A program made the translations under genes and the position numbers. The notes under the pieces were generated by a model. The model searched no databases, was not told where the DNA came from, and was given only the letters and a program-made list of their open reading frames with translations. This document shows positions 43,787 through 52,556 of a stretch of DNA of 64,000 nt, piece after piece. How positions within the stretch are numbered: the stretch's first letter is position 1; every line of letters starts with the position of its first letter. Source of the DNA: M3007 sp031373665 (GTDB lineage Bacteria > Bacteroidota > Bacteroidia > Chitinophagales > Saprospiraceae); contig JANMMZ010000016.1 in the NCBI GenBank assembly GCA_031373665.1, forward strand, positions 158,869 through 222,868, written 5' to 3'.

Positions 43787-45022
43787 TCAAATAGCAAAAC
43801 TAATACCGAAAGCAAGCATGGAGAAAATAAGTCCATACATGAATATATTATAACAAATACTCAAATATAAATACTTCTTTGCGAGTACTATACCAAGATA
43901 ATACAAATCTCGGCTCATAGATGAATACAAAAATTCGGGGTCTTTAAGCATTTCATTGACTCCCCATTGGAAATCTTCGAGGCTCATGTTGTAAAAATTA
44001 CCAAAGAACAACAGATTGGCTTTTCGCTGCTTGATCGCCTCTAAAGTTACTTTGCCTTCTGTTACTTTGGGGCGAGTACTTAGAGTGGCAAAAATCATTG
44101 ATCCCAAGCAAACAATGGTCAGAATACCCGTTGGGATGGCCAGCCGCATGTTTACACCAGCATCGCTCATCAATTTGGGGATCAAATTGCTCACCAAAAT
44201 AGATATTACAATGGCGTTGACAGAAAGCATAAGGTTGGCTTTGCTATCAGCCATTTGGCTGAGGGCGGTATGCGTTCGATACGTCGTACGATACATCGTT
44301 TCCACCCCACGCCCCATCCGATCCTGCTTCATTTCCTGAGTACTATCTTTCAAGACCTTACTGAGGCTACCGCTTTTATCTCGGTCATCTAAGAGTGCCA
44401 ACTCTTTGGCGGTAGGAGCCTTATCTGGATTGAGCCTCCGTTTTTGCTTTACAAGTTGTTGGATGTGCTTCCCCTTGCGCTTGTTAAACATCTCTTGCGC
44501 AACAGGCGTATGATATTCATGTACCAACATAAAATTGAGTTCAAAATCAACCCAATCTTGCTCACTCATTACATTGTTTTGTGCAATGATGAACTCATGG
44601 CGCAATTTACCTGTCCGATCCCAATAACTCTCCATCCCAAGGTGACTGAGATCAGCATCACAGATTACTTGTTGGATCAAATTTTTGGGCTGCTGCGGCA
44701 CTTTGGTAGCGCGGATCAAGGCCAAAATTTCAACCAAGTCAGCATCTTCTATTTTACCACGCAAGTATTGGTCTGCATAAGTACAACTGCGTTCTTCATG
44801 ATCTATAGGGCCCTCGGTATAGCCTGTATCATGAAACCAAGCAGCCAATTGCAAAAGCATGAGGCTGCGTTCATCCATTTCACAACCCTCAGCAATCATA
44901 ATGGCAGCCGCCACCGTCTGTACTGTGTGATCCAGATCGTGGAATAAGTACTTAGGGTCAATATTATCGGAATAATATAATTTTATATATGCCTCCGTAT
45001 CAATGAGTAGTTGTTGTGACAT
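43787..45022 (-). CDS. HD phosphohydrolase domain fused to Pycsar-effector-like (PycTM/DUF5706) membrane domain
   Basis: A 411-residue protein. Residues 1-190 form an HD domain with metal ligands in HDLDHT (His28, His32), AWFHDTGY (His64-Asp65) and CDADLSHLG (Asp122/Asp124). Residues 240-411 match the PycTM effector domain: MYRTTYRTHTALSQMADSKANLMLSVNAI, hydrophobic helices near 265-285 and 297-315, and a hydrophobic C-terminus (385-411). PycTM is the membrane-damaging effector of Pycsar antiphage defence, triggered by cyclic CMP or UMP. No pyrimidine cyclase is encoded nearby. The HD domain might degrade a cyclic nucleotide and so restrain the effector part (inference). Confidence 0.88.
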   Translation of the reverse strand: MSQQLLIDTEAYIKLYYSDNIDPKYLFHDLDHTVQTVAAAIMIAEGCEMDERSLMLLQLAAWFHDTGYTEGPIDHEERSCTYADQYLRGKIEDADLVEILALIRATKVPQQPKNLIQQVICDADLSHLGMESYWDRTGKLRHEFIIAQNNVMSEQDWVDFELNFMLVHEYHTPVAQEMFNKRKGKHIQQLVKQKRRLNPDKAPTAKELALLDDRDKSGSLSKVLKDSTQEMKQDRMGRGVETMYRTTYRTHTALSQMADSKANLMLSVNAIVISILVSNLIPKLMSDAGVNMRLAIPTGILTIVCLGSMIFATLSTRPKVTEGKVTLEAIKQRKANLLFFGNFYNMSLEDFQWGVNEMLKDPEFLYSSMSRDLYYLGIVLAKKYLYLSICYNIFMYGLIFSMLAFGISFAI

Positions 45023-45029
45023 ACAATAA

Positions 45030-45911
45030 TTACTTAATCACTTTGATTTTCATTTTTACATCTTTCACAGGACGGTCGCCATTAGAAGTTGGAGTGCTTG
45101 CTATTTTATCAATAATATCCAGCCCTTTGATCACACGACCAAATACAGTGTATTCCCGATCCAATTGCGGCGTACCACCTAATGCTAGGTAATCAGCACG
45201 CTGCTCGGGTGTATAATGGAACCGACGCATGGTTTCTATTTGATTCATCATGTCGTCACCAACTGGACTACCATGTACAATGTAAAATTGCGAACCACTT
45301 GATTTTTTCTCTGGATTGCCAGTACGTGCAGCTGCTAAGGCACCTTTCACGTGGCAAAGTGTATCTACAAACTCAGCAGGTACTAAATAAGAAGGGCCTC
45401 CCATGCCCAATTGCTTGGTTGCTGGCGCATTGCGCGAGTCAGGGTCGCCGCCTTGCACCATAAATCCATTGATTACACGGTGAAAAAGCAGGTCATTGAA
45501 GTAGCCTTCTTCGGCCAACTTGATAAAATTGTCGCGGTGTTTGGGCGTACCATTGTACAACTCGGCGATCATGGTGCCAAAATCGGTCTGAATCTCAACG
45601 AGACAGCGTTCGGGTGCAGTGACTTGAATCATTTGCTTAGATATTACAGTTTTTGTGCCTTTTTTGGCTTTTAGAATGACAGCATAATTGCCAGAATGCG
45701 AATAGGTATGTTTAGGGCTGGCCTCCATAGAAGTGGTGCCATCGCCAAAATCCCACTCATAAGACTCCGCTTTGAGTGAGTTGTTGGTAAATACCACATC
45801 GGCGGGTGCTACATACTTCTGTACTGGTACAGAAAATTTTGGGACTGGTTTCACCGCGCATGAAGCGAGCAGCACCATTGATAAAACAAGAAAAGTGAAT
45901 TGCTTAATCAT
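45030..45911 (-). CDS. lipoprotein peptidyl-prolyl isomerase: PKD domain plus cyclophilin
   Basis: A 293-residue lipoprotein (MIKQFTFLVLSMVLLASCAVK; Cys18). Residues 35-100 are a PKD domain (ESYEWDFGDGTTSMEASPKHTYSHSGNYAV). Residues 105-293 are a cyclophilin-type isomerase (TPKHRDNFIKLAEEGYFNDLLFHRVINGFMVQGGDP, SGSQFYIVHG, YTVFGRVIKGLDIIDKI). It would assist folding in the periplasm. It heads a tight run with the HD-PycTM gene, which starts seven bases after its stop. Confidence 0.93.
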   Translation of the reverse strand: MIKQFTFLVLSMVLLASCAVKPVPKFSVPVQKYVAPADVVFTNNSLKAESYEWDFGDGTTSMEASPKHTYSHSGNYAVILKAKKGTKTVISKQMIQVTAPERCLVEIQTDFGTMIAELYNGTPKHRDNFIKLAEEGYFNDLLFHRVINGFMVQGGDPDSRNAPATKQLGMGGPSYLVPAEFVDTLCHVKGALAAARTGNPEKKSSGSQFYIVHGSPVGDDMMNQIETMRRFHYTPEQRADYLALGGTPQLDREYTVFGRVIKGLDIIDKIASTPTSNGDRPVKDVKMKIKVIK

Positions 45912-46012
45912 CTAAATAAATGTATTAATTATAAAAAACGCAAAGATGCAATAAGTAAATGAAATGGTTATTTGAATTTTTACTAATAGGCTTAGTTCAT
46001 TCCTCAAAAATG

Positions 46013-47434
46013 TTATTTCCCACGCCCTTGTAATAAGACCAGTGCCGTGTAAAACATAATTTTAAAATCAAGTGCCAATGACATGTTCTCTATATAGAGC
46101 AAATCAAAACGCAAACGTTGCAACATTTCATCCACATTGGAAGCATATCCATATTTCACTTGCCCCCAAGAAGTAATACCTGGGCGCACCTTTAATAAGT
46201 GTTTGTAGTGTGGGTTGCGTTCCGAAATTAAATCAATAAAATGTTGCCTTTCAGGACGTGGCCCTACGAGCGACATATCGCCACACAACACGTTCCAAAA
46301 ATTAGGAATTTCATCCAAACGCCACTTGCGCATCACTGCTCCCCAAGGTGTACAGCGGGGGTCTCCATCTTTTGATAGTTGAGGCCCCATTTTTTCAGCA
46401 TCCACCCACATAGAGCGAAATTTAATGATCTTAAATGGTTTACTGTGCAAGCCCATCCGCTCTTGGGCATAAAAAATAGGCCCTGGCGATGAAAAACGCA
46501 CCCTCAAAATGGTATAAATAATCAATGGAGATAACACCAATAATGCCAGCGTACTGGCACCGACATCTATCAAACGTTTTACGCCGCGTTGCCAACGTGG
46601 CATAAGTTCTTGCCTTATTTCGATCAAAACTGCCCCATAGACGTGATTCATTTTGACCGTACCCAACAGAATATCATACATATCTGGTATGATTTTCACC
46701 CATACCTTTTCTCCAAAATCAAATAGCGTATTAAGTATCCCCCTCAAGCGGTTGTGTTCGGAGGTTTCAATCGCTATAATGACTTCTTCTATTTCGTGCT
46801 GACCGATCACAGTGGCCAGATCTTCAATTTTACCCAATTTGGGCAATTTTCCTTCTAATACTTGTTCCACACCGCCATTGGTATCAATAAAACCAATGAA
46901 TTTATTACCCAATCCCTTGGAGCGATTATGTATATCATTGTATAGATCCAAGGCATTTTGATTGCCACCAACCAACAAAGTATTAAACGTGACTCGGCCT
47001 GCTTTTAGCCTATGCGATGCGCGAGTAAGCAAAATCATACGGGAAAAGACCGTCAAAAAATAATGGAAGCCAAATAAGGCAATGAATGACTGATAATAAG
47101 TCCTGTAATCTTTCACAACATCATCGAGGATGAGCGTAAAAAATAAAAAAGTAACGCCAAGAAAAGCAATAAAGAAAGTTCTAGCGAGTATATTTAACCT
47201 TGATAAGCGGTATATATCGGTATAATGATCAAAAATACTATACAATAACGCCCACCCGATCGGAACAATGAGCGTACCCAAAATAAAATTAGGATCCATG
47301 AATACCACCCAATCCAAGGCAACACCCTCTAAGGTTTTTCTGTACAGATAAAACAATGCCCATGCGAGCATGGACATAAAAAAATCGGCAACGCCGTAGT
47401 AGAAAGTATCTCGCCTTCTGTTTGTCAGATTCAA
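46013..47434 (-). CDS. undecaprenyl-phosphate sugar phosphotransferase (WcaJ/WbaP-like)
   Basis: A 473-residue polyprenyl-phosphate hexose-1-phosphate transferase starting exopolysaccharide or O-antigen units. The N-terminal half has four to five membrane helices and a CoA-binding-like domain (about 150-270; NTLLVGGNQNALDLYNDI). The C-terminal catalytic domain has KRLIDVGASTLALLVLSPL, GPIFYAQERMGLHSKPFKIIKFRSM, WRLDEIPNFWNVLCGDMSLVGPRPER and the end RFDLLYIENMSLALDFKIM. Length is normal for the family. It lies 10 bases after a lipoprotein gene. Confidence 0.92.
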   Translation of the reverse strand: MNLTNRRRDTFYYGVADFFMSMLAWALFYLYRKTLEGVALDWVVFMDPNFILGTLIVPIGWALLYSIFDHYTDIYRLSRLNILARTFFIAFLGVTFLFFTLILDDVVKDYRTYYQSFIALFGFHYFLTVFSRMILLTRASHRLKAGRVTFNTLLVGGNQNALDLYNDIHNRSKGLGNKFIGFIDTNGGVEQVLEGKLPKLGKIEDLATVIGQHEIEEVIIAIETSEHNRLRGILNTLFDFGEKVWVKIIPDMYDILLGTVKMNHVYGAVLIEIRQELMPRWQRGVKRLIDVGASTLALLVLSPLIIYTILRVRFSSPGPIFYAQERMGLHSKPFKIIKFRSMWVDAEKMGPQLSKDGDPRCTPWGAVMRKWRLDEIPNFWNVLCGDMSLVGPRPERQHFIDLISERNPHYKHLLKVRPGITSWGQVKYGYASNVDEMLQRLRFDLLYIENMSLALDFKIMFYTALVLLQGRGK

Positions 47435-47444
47435 AATTCTTGAA

Positions 47445-48359
47445 TTAAAAATGGATCAAACGGATGTTATCTAACCAAACATTCCCTTTCAACGCCGTGT
47501 AAGCCCCGGTGTTGTCTTGGGGTAATTTGACCCTAAATGATATTTTTTGTTTTTCAGGAGCCTGCGACTCTGCCACGAAAGCAGTCAAATTGATATATAT
47601 TTTTCCCCACTCGGACTCTGTGCTATTGAATTGAAAAACAGGTTTAGGTGTTACCTCTACTCCGTTTTTCACCCCTACTAGATATAATTCAAATGGAATA
47701 TCGTTTTTATGGTGCAACTCTAACCATACCTGCCGTTCTCCAGTGGTTGGCAGAGCAGCGGGTTCTACCCCAATCTCAATGAGTGTATGCCCTGTATCAA
47801 CGGCCATTTTTAGGGATCGCCCCTCGTAAGCACCATCAGTAACCAGTTCAAAACCTGTCACAATATCCACATCCCGGTTTTCAAAAATCAGGGTGGAAGA
47901 CCCATCCAAAGTACCGCGCTCGGAAGCCCAAGGAAAGAAAATATCCGATTTGTAATCCGTTGAGGGCTGTATAGTAGTGGTCTCGGCCGGTGCCATTACT
48001 TTGGTGACCTTATACGATTTCATCAGCGAATAAACCGACGGCGTAGCCAAAATACCATTCTCTTTCACACCGGGCAACACCTCAATTGCCGTTTCACCAG
48101 ATACCAACAGCGGTACCGTAGCCGGCAAGGTATAGGCTCCCAGCAAATTACCATTGGCATATACCCAACCTTCCGTTATCTTTTGCCATTTGGTACCACC
48201 TTCGGCAGTGACCACAAAAGGCTCAATTTTAAGATAGGCCGGAATAGATTCTTCCTTATTGCACCCGCTAAGCAAGGCAAAAAGAGGAAGCAGGAAAAGC
48301 CCCCAAAAGGAAATGATACCAAACCTTGACTTGGCGCAGTTAAAAATATTGTTTTTCAT
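47445..48359 (-). CDS. lipoprotein of unknown function
   Basis: A 304-residue protein whose signal ends in a lipobox (LFALLSGCNKEES; Cys33). The remainder looks like beta-rich domains: YLKIEPFVVTAEGG with a solvent-exposed pattern, then a jelly-roll-like C-terminal half ending GNVWLDNIRLIHF, which resembles carbohydrate-binding or gliding-associated sandwich domains. It lies between der and the sugar transferase gene in the same direction, with gaps of 12 and 10 bases. Function unknown. Confidence 0.75.
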   Translation of the reverse strand: MKNNIFNCAKSRFGIISFWGLFLLPLFALLSGCNKEESIPAYLKIEPFVVTAEGGTKWQKITEGWVYANGNLLGAYTLPATVPLLVSGETAIEVLPGVKENGILATPSVYSLMKSYKVTKVMAPAETTTIQPSTDYKSDIFFPWASERGTLDGSSTLIFENRDVDIVTGFELVTDGAYEGRSLKMAVDTGHTLIEIGVEPAALPTTGERQVWLELHHKNDIPFELYLVGVKNGVEVTPKPVFQFNSTESEWGKIYINLTAFVAESQAPEKQKISFRVKLPQDNTGAYTALKGNVWLDNIRLIHF

Positions 48360-48371
48360 GATAATAATAAT

Positions 48372-49676
48372 TTATGATTTATTCCGCATATATAACTCGA
48401 TAGGCGAACCCGTGAATTTGAAGTTTTTCCTCAATTGATTTTCCAAAAACTGCGTATATGAATCTCGCACCCAGTTAGGATTGTTCACAAAAAATGCAAA
48501 CGCCGGAAACGGCGTAGGCAATTGCGTGATATACTTGAATTTAGGATAACGTCCATGTACCGAAGGAGGAGGCGTGGCCTCGATTACAGCAAGCATCAAT
48601 TCGTTCAACTCAGCGGTTTTTACGCGGCGGCTTCTATTTTCATAAACCTCCATAGCCATTTCTACGGCTTGGAATATACGCTGCTTTTCCAGCACCGAAA
48701 CAAACATAATTGGCACATCATCAAATGGGGCAATTTTGTTTTTGATGGCCAATTCATAATCACGGGCAGTATTGGTTTCTTTCTTGATAAGATCCCATTT
48801 ATTCACCAAAATAAGAATGCCTTTATGGCGTTTTTGAGCCAAACGAAGAATATTAACATCTTGAGATTCAAGCCCTAACATAGCATCAATGATCAGAATA
48901 CATACATCGGCTTCTTCTACAACACTGATGGCACGCATGACTGAATAAAACTCAAGATCTTCTTCTACCTTGGTCTTTTTACGGATACCGGCAGTATCAA
49001 TCAACATAAAATTCTTACCAAATTTATTGTACGTTGAGTGCGTTGGATCGCGGGTAGTGCCTGCTATAGGGGTAACAATATTGCGCTCTTCGCCCAACAA
49101 GGCATTGGTAAACGATGATTTACCGACATTGGGGCGGCCAATAATGGCAAATTTAGGCAACTCGGTTTCAAATATTTCTTCTTTTTCAAAGTGCCCTACT
49201 ACGGCATCCAATAGATCGCCCGTTCCGCTACCACTGATAGAAGCAATGAAAAATGTATTTTCAAAACCTAAACCCCAAAACTCATTGGCCTCCAAGTAGT
49301 TATTACTATTGTCAACTTTGTTCACCACCAAATACACAGGCTTCGCGCTGCGGCGTAGCATTTTTGCCACATTCTCATCTAGGTCTGTAATGCCGGTTTT
49401 CGCATCCACCATAAATATGATCACATTGGCCGCTTCAATGGCCAATCGTACCTGAGCCCGGATAGCCGATTCGAATATATCGGTAGAGTGTTCTACAAAC
49501 CCACCCGTATCAATCACTGTGAATTGTTTGCCATTCCAATCACTAAAACCGTATTTCCTATCCCGCGTCACGCCTGAAAAGTCATCCGTTATGGCATCTC
49601 TAGATCCCACCAATCTGTTATAAAGTGTTGATTTTCCGACATTTGGGCGACCAACAATTGCTAAAGTATTACTCAT
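48372..49676 (-). CDS. der: ribosome-associated GTPase Der (EngA)
   Basis: A 434-residue protein with two GTPase domains in tandem and a C-terminal KH-like domain, needed for 50S ribosomal subunit assembly. G1 motifs are GRPNVGKSTLYN (near residue 8) and GRPNVGKSSFTN (near 178), with DTGG and DTAG (G3) and NKVD and NKWD (G4). The KH-like end includes TPPPSVHGRYPKFKYITQ and FVNNPNWVRDSYTQFLENQLRKNF. It is probably transcribed from the -7 element at 49739-49746. Confidence 0.97.
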   Translation of the reverse strand: MSNTLAIVGRPNVGKSTLYNRLVGSRDAITDDFSGVTRDRKYGFSDWNGKQFTVIDTGGFVEHSTDIFESAIRAQVRLAIEAANVIIFMVDAKTGITDLDENVAKMLRRSAKPVYLVVNKVDNSNNYLEANEFWGLGFENTFFIASISGSGTGDLLDAVVGHFEKEEIFETELPKFAIIGRPNVGKSSFTNALLGEERNIVTPIAGTTRDPTHSTYNKFGKNFMLIDTAGIRKKTKVEEDLEFYSVMRAISVVEEADVCILIIDAMLGLESQDVNILRLAQKRHKGILILVNKWDLIKKETNTARDYELAIKNKIAPFDDVPIMFVSVLEKQRIFQAVEMAMEVYENRSRRVKTAELNELMLAVIEATPPPSVHGRYPKFKYITQLPTPFPAFAFFVNNPNWVRDSYTQFLENQLRKNFKFTGSPIELYMRNKS

Positions 49677-49711
49677 TTTAAATTTTTTCCAGCAATGGAG
49701 TGAGTTTTATG

Positions 49712-49746
49712 TAACTTTGTCCTTGCTAAATTGTGCCGCAAAGGTA
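49712..49746. promoter_or_regulatory. divergent -7 elements for the MBL gene and der
   Basis: TAACTTTG at 49712-49719 (plus strand) and TACCTTTG at 49746-49739 (minus strand) both match TAnnTTTG and point at genes starting at 49805 and 49676. The close spacing means polymerases at the two promoters could interfere. Confidence 0.5.
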
Positions 49747-49804
49747 GTCAAATTTGCCTCCAAACCATACATTATATCATAAGAAACTGTTTAAAAATCC
49801 TGTC

Positions 49805-50719
49805 ATGGCCAAAATTACCTTTCGTGATGCCAATGTTACAATATTTCAAAGTGCCCTATACCAGACCAATTCTACCGTAGTTCGCACAGACGATGCAGTG
49901 ATTATTATTGATCCGGGGTTGCTTCCTGATGAGGTAATGGATATTAAACACTACGTGGATGGCATCAAGGGTAACCGCCAAATCTACTTGATGTTTACCC
50001 ATAGCGACTATGATCACATCATCGGATATAAAGCATTTACGCCTGATAAAGTATTTACCTCAAAGGCTATGGCTGAAAACCCTAATAAGGAATTGGCCGT
50101 TGAACAGGCACTTGATTTTGATGATAAATATTATATTTCACGCCCCTACCCTATTGAATATCCCGAAAGTAATTTTCAGGTTTTTAGAGATGGGGTTCAG
50201 TATAGGCACGGGAATACCAAACTAACTTTTTATAATGCGCCAGGTCATACACCAGATGGAATGATGATTGTAATTTGGCAACTGGGTTTGTGTCTATCTG
50301 GTGATTATCTTTCCAATATTGAGTTTCCATTCATCCAAAATAGCACTGAATACATAGAAACATTGGATAAACTATCCAAAATACATGATCGCAATTGGTT
50401 TACCCGCTTAGTACCAGGACATGGGGATCCAGCCATGACCATCAATGATTGGCTCCAAAGACGTACAGAAGGCCTAGCCTATATATATGCACTTAGGGAA
50501 AGCATAGCCAATGATATACCGTTTGATGAGGTTTCTCTATGGACTCGATATACCTTTTCGCGAAACCTGCGCCAAGCCCATATTGATAATATAGCCGTAG
50601 TCACCAAAGAATATGAGACAGGACTTTGGGCTTGGGATCCAAAATTTTCGATGGATGATATTGCAATGCCCTACGATTCGGATGCTAGTACCCTTGTATT
50701 TGAGAGTGAAACGGAGTAA
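49805..50719 (+). CDS. metallo-beta-lactamase-fold hydrolase
   Basis: A 304-residue MBL-fold protein. Metal-binding motifs: MFTHSDYDHIIG (the HxHxDH position, here HSDYDH), PGHTPDGMMI, GDYLSN and VPGHGDPA. The first His of the usual HxHxDH is retained but the second is Tyr, so metal loading may differ from typical members. The ATG at 49805 is preferred over a TTG at 49754 in frame because of the promoter at 49712. No signal peptide. Substrate unknown; it precedes the 5'-nucleotidase gene by 38 bases. Confidence 0.85.
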   Translation: MAKITFRDANVTIFQSALYQTNSTVVRTDDAVIIIDPGLLPDEVMDIKHYVDGIKGNRQIYLMFTHSDYDHIIGYKAFTPDKVFTSKAMAENPNKELAVEQALDFDDKYYISRPYPIEYPESNFQVFRDGVQYRHGNTKLTFYNAPGHTPDGMMIVIWQLGLCLSGDYLSNIEFPFIQNSTEYIETLDKLSKIHDRNWFTRLVPGHGDPAMTINDWLQRRTEGLAYIYALRESIANDIPFDEVSLWTRYTFSRNLRQAHIDNIAVVTKEYETGLWAWDPKFSMDDIAMPYDSDASTLVFESETE

Positions 50720-50757
50720 GTAGCATCCACTTTAACAATCTATCAACCACTATCTAT

Positions 50758-52356
50758 ATGAACAAGTCTATTCTATTTATTTTTGTAGCACTCTTGTGCT
50801 ACACCTGCAAAACGAGCCAAAAATCAACAACCAGCCCCAAAGATGATGGGATCATTGAAGTGACCTTCCTCCAGATGAATGATGTCTATGAAATTTCGCC
50901 TACCCTCTCCGATAATCGGGGTGGACTGGCTCGCGTAGCCACCATCAGAAAAGAACTCTTGGCCAAAAATCCCAATACTTTTACATTATTGTCAGGCGAT
51001 TTTATAAGCCCCTCTGTGATCGGAACCCTCAAATACGAGGGAAAAAGGATCAGGGGCAAACAAATGGTAGAAACACTCAATGTGCTTGGCTTGGATTGGG
51101 TGGTATTCGGCAATCATGAGTTTGATTATGATGATCCCGGCGACTTACAAGCCCGATTGGATGAATCTAATTTTACTTGGTTTGGAGCCAATGTGCGGTA
51201 TAAAGCACCTACGGCTTCTGGTGCAGCCAGCGTCTGGACTCAACAATTTTTTAAAAATAAGGCAGGAGGAGGCACCGATGTTTGCCCTGACAACCAAGTC
51301 ATCAATCTAAAGGATGCCGATGGCACCAGTATTAATCTAGGGGTATTTGGGGTATTGCTTGATAGTGGCCGCAAGCCGTATGTAGAATACTCCAACTGGT
51401 TTGAATCGGCTCAAAAAAACTACACCACTTTAGATCCTAAAACGGATGTAGTCGTGGCACTGACCCATTTAAACATCGAAGACGACTTGAAATTAGCGAG
51501 TATGTTGCCTCAAGTTCCACTATTCATGGGTGGCCACGACCACGATAATATGATACACAAAGTAGGTAATGCCACCGTTGCCAAAGCAGATGCAAATGCA
51601 AAAACAGTGTATATTCACACCTTAATATACAATAAAAACACTGGAAAAAGCAGGGTTACATCTAGGTTAATTCCCATCAATGGCGACACCAAAGATGATC
51701 CTGCTACTTTAGCCGTGGTGAATAAATGGGAAAAAATCAAGAATGAATCATTAGAAACTTCGGGGTTTAATGCCTCACAACCCGTCATCAAACTTACAGA
51801 ACCCTTAGATTGTCGCGATGCCATTACTAGGGCGGCACAAGCACCAGTCGGGAAAATCATCACGGATGCTATGCTGGCAGTGTCTAAAAACAAACCCGAT
51901 TGCGCCATCCTCAATGGCGGATCTATCCGGGTGGACGATGTGCTCAGCGGCACTTTGACAGAGTTGGATATAGTCAGGATGCTGCCTTTCGGTGGGGCTA
52001 TTGTAGAAGTAGAAATGAGCGGCACTTTACTCAAAAAAACCCTTGAAACAGGCACGACCAACAAAGGAACTGGAGGATATTTGCAACTTAACAGAGTAAG
52101 TTACGATAATGCCTCGTCCAAATGGATCATAGATGGCAAACCTTTAGATGCATCCAAAGTCTATCATGTGACCATGCCTGATTTTTTATTGACTGGCTCC
52201 GAATTGAACATGGGCTACTTGAAAGCATCTTTGGATGCCGATGGAAAATCAACCAATACCGATATTACAAAAATCATCAAACCAGACTCCAAAAACAAAA
52301 ACGATCTACGCAATGATGTGCGTTTGGCGGTGATCCGTTTTTTGCAGGGAGAATAG
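50758..52356 (+). CDS. 5'-nucleotidase/metallophosphatase (UshA-like) lipoprotein
   Basis: A 532-residue exported enzyme with a lipoprotein-like signal (LFIFVALLCYTCKTS). N-terminal metallophosphatase motifs: FLQMNDVYEISP, LLSGDFISPS, GNHEFDYDDP and MGGHDHDN. The C-terminal 5'-nucleotidase domain has NGGSIRVDDVLSGTLTELDIVRMLPFGG. It would strip phosphate from nucleotides or related sugars in the periplasm. Length is normal. Confidence 0.93.
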   Translation: MNKSILFIFVALLCYTCKTSQKSTTSPKDDGIIEVTFLQMNDVYEISPTLSDNRGGLARVATIRKELLAKNPNTFTLLSGDFISPSVIGTLKYEGKRIRGKQMVETLNVLGLDWVVFGNHEFDYDDPGDLQARLDESNFTWFGANVRYKAPTASGAASVWTQQFFKNKAGGGTDVCPDNQVINLKDADGTSINLGVFGVLLDSGRKPYVEYSNWFESAQKNYTTLDPKTDVVVALTHLNIEDDLKLASMLPQVPLFMGGHDHDNMIHKVGNATVAKADANAKTVYIHTLIYNKNTGKSRVTSRLIPINGDTKDDPATLAVVNKWEKIKNESLETSGFNASQPVIKLTEPLDCRDAITRAAQAPVGKIITDAMLAVSKNKPDCAILNGGSIRVDDVLSGTLTELDIVRMLPFGGAIVEVEMSGTLLKKTLETGTTNKGTGGYLQLNRVSYDNASSKWIIDGKPLDASKVYHVTMPDFLLTGSELNMGYLKASLDADGKSTNTDITKIIKPDSKNKNDLRNDVRLAVIRFLQGE

Positions 52357-52556
52357 TGTAAAAAGTCTCACGTAATGCATAAAATATTTTTCAAGGGGTT
52401 CATCTGAGATCATTTGACACAGGAGACCAACCAACCCTTGAAGGAATGCCTTCGGGCATTTATCGGGTGGAGGTTTTTCGGAGAAAAGTAGGGTTTCGGA
52501 CGTATTCTCAGTGATTAAGTAGATCTACAAACAACATACATAATCAATTATTATTT

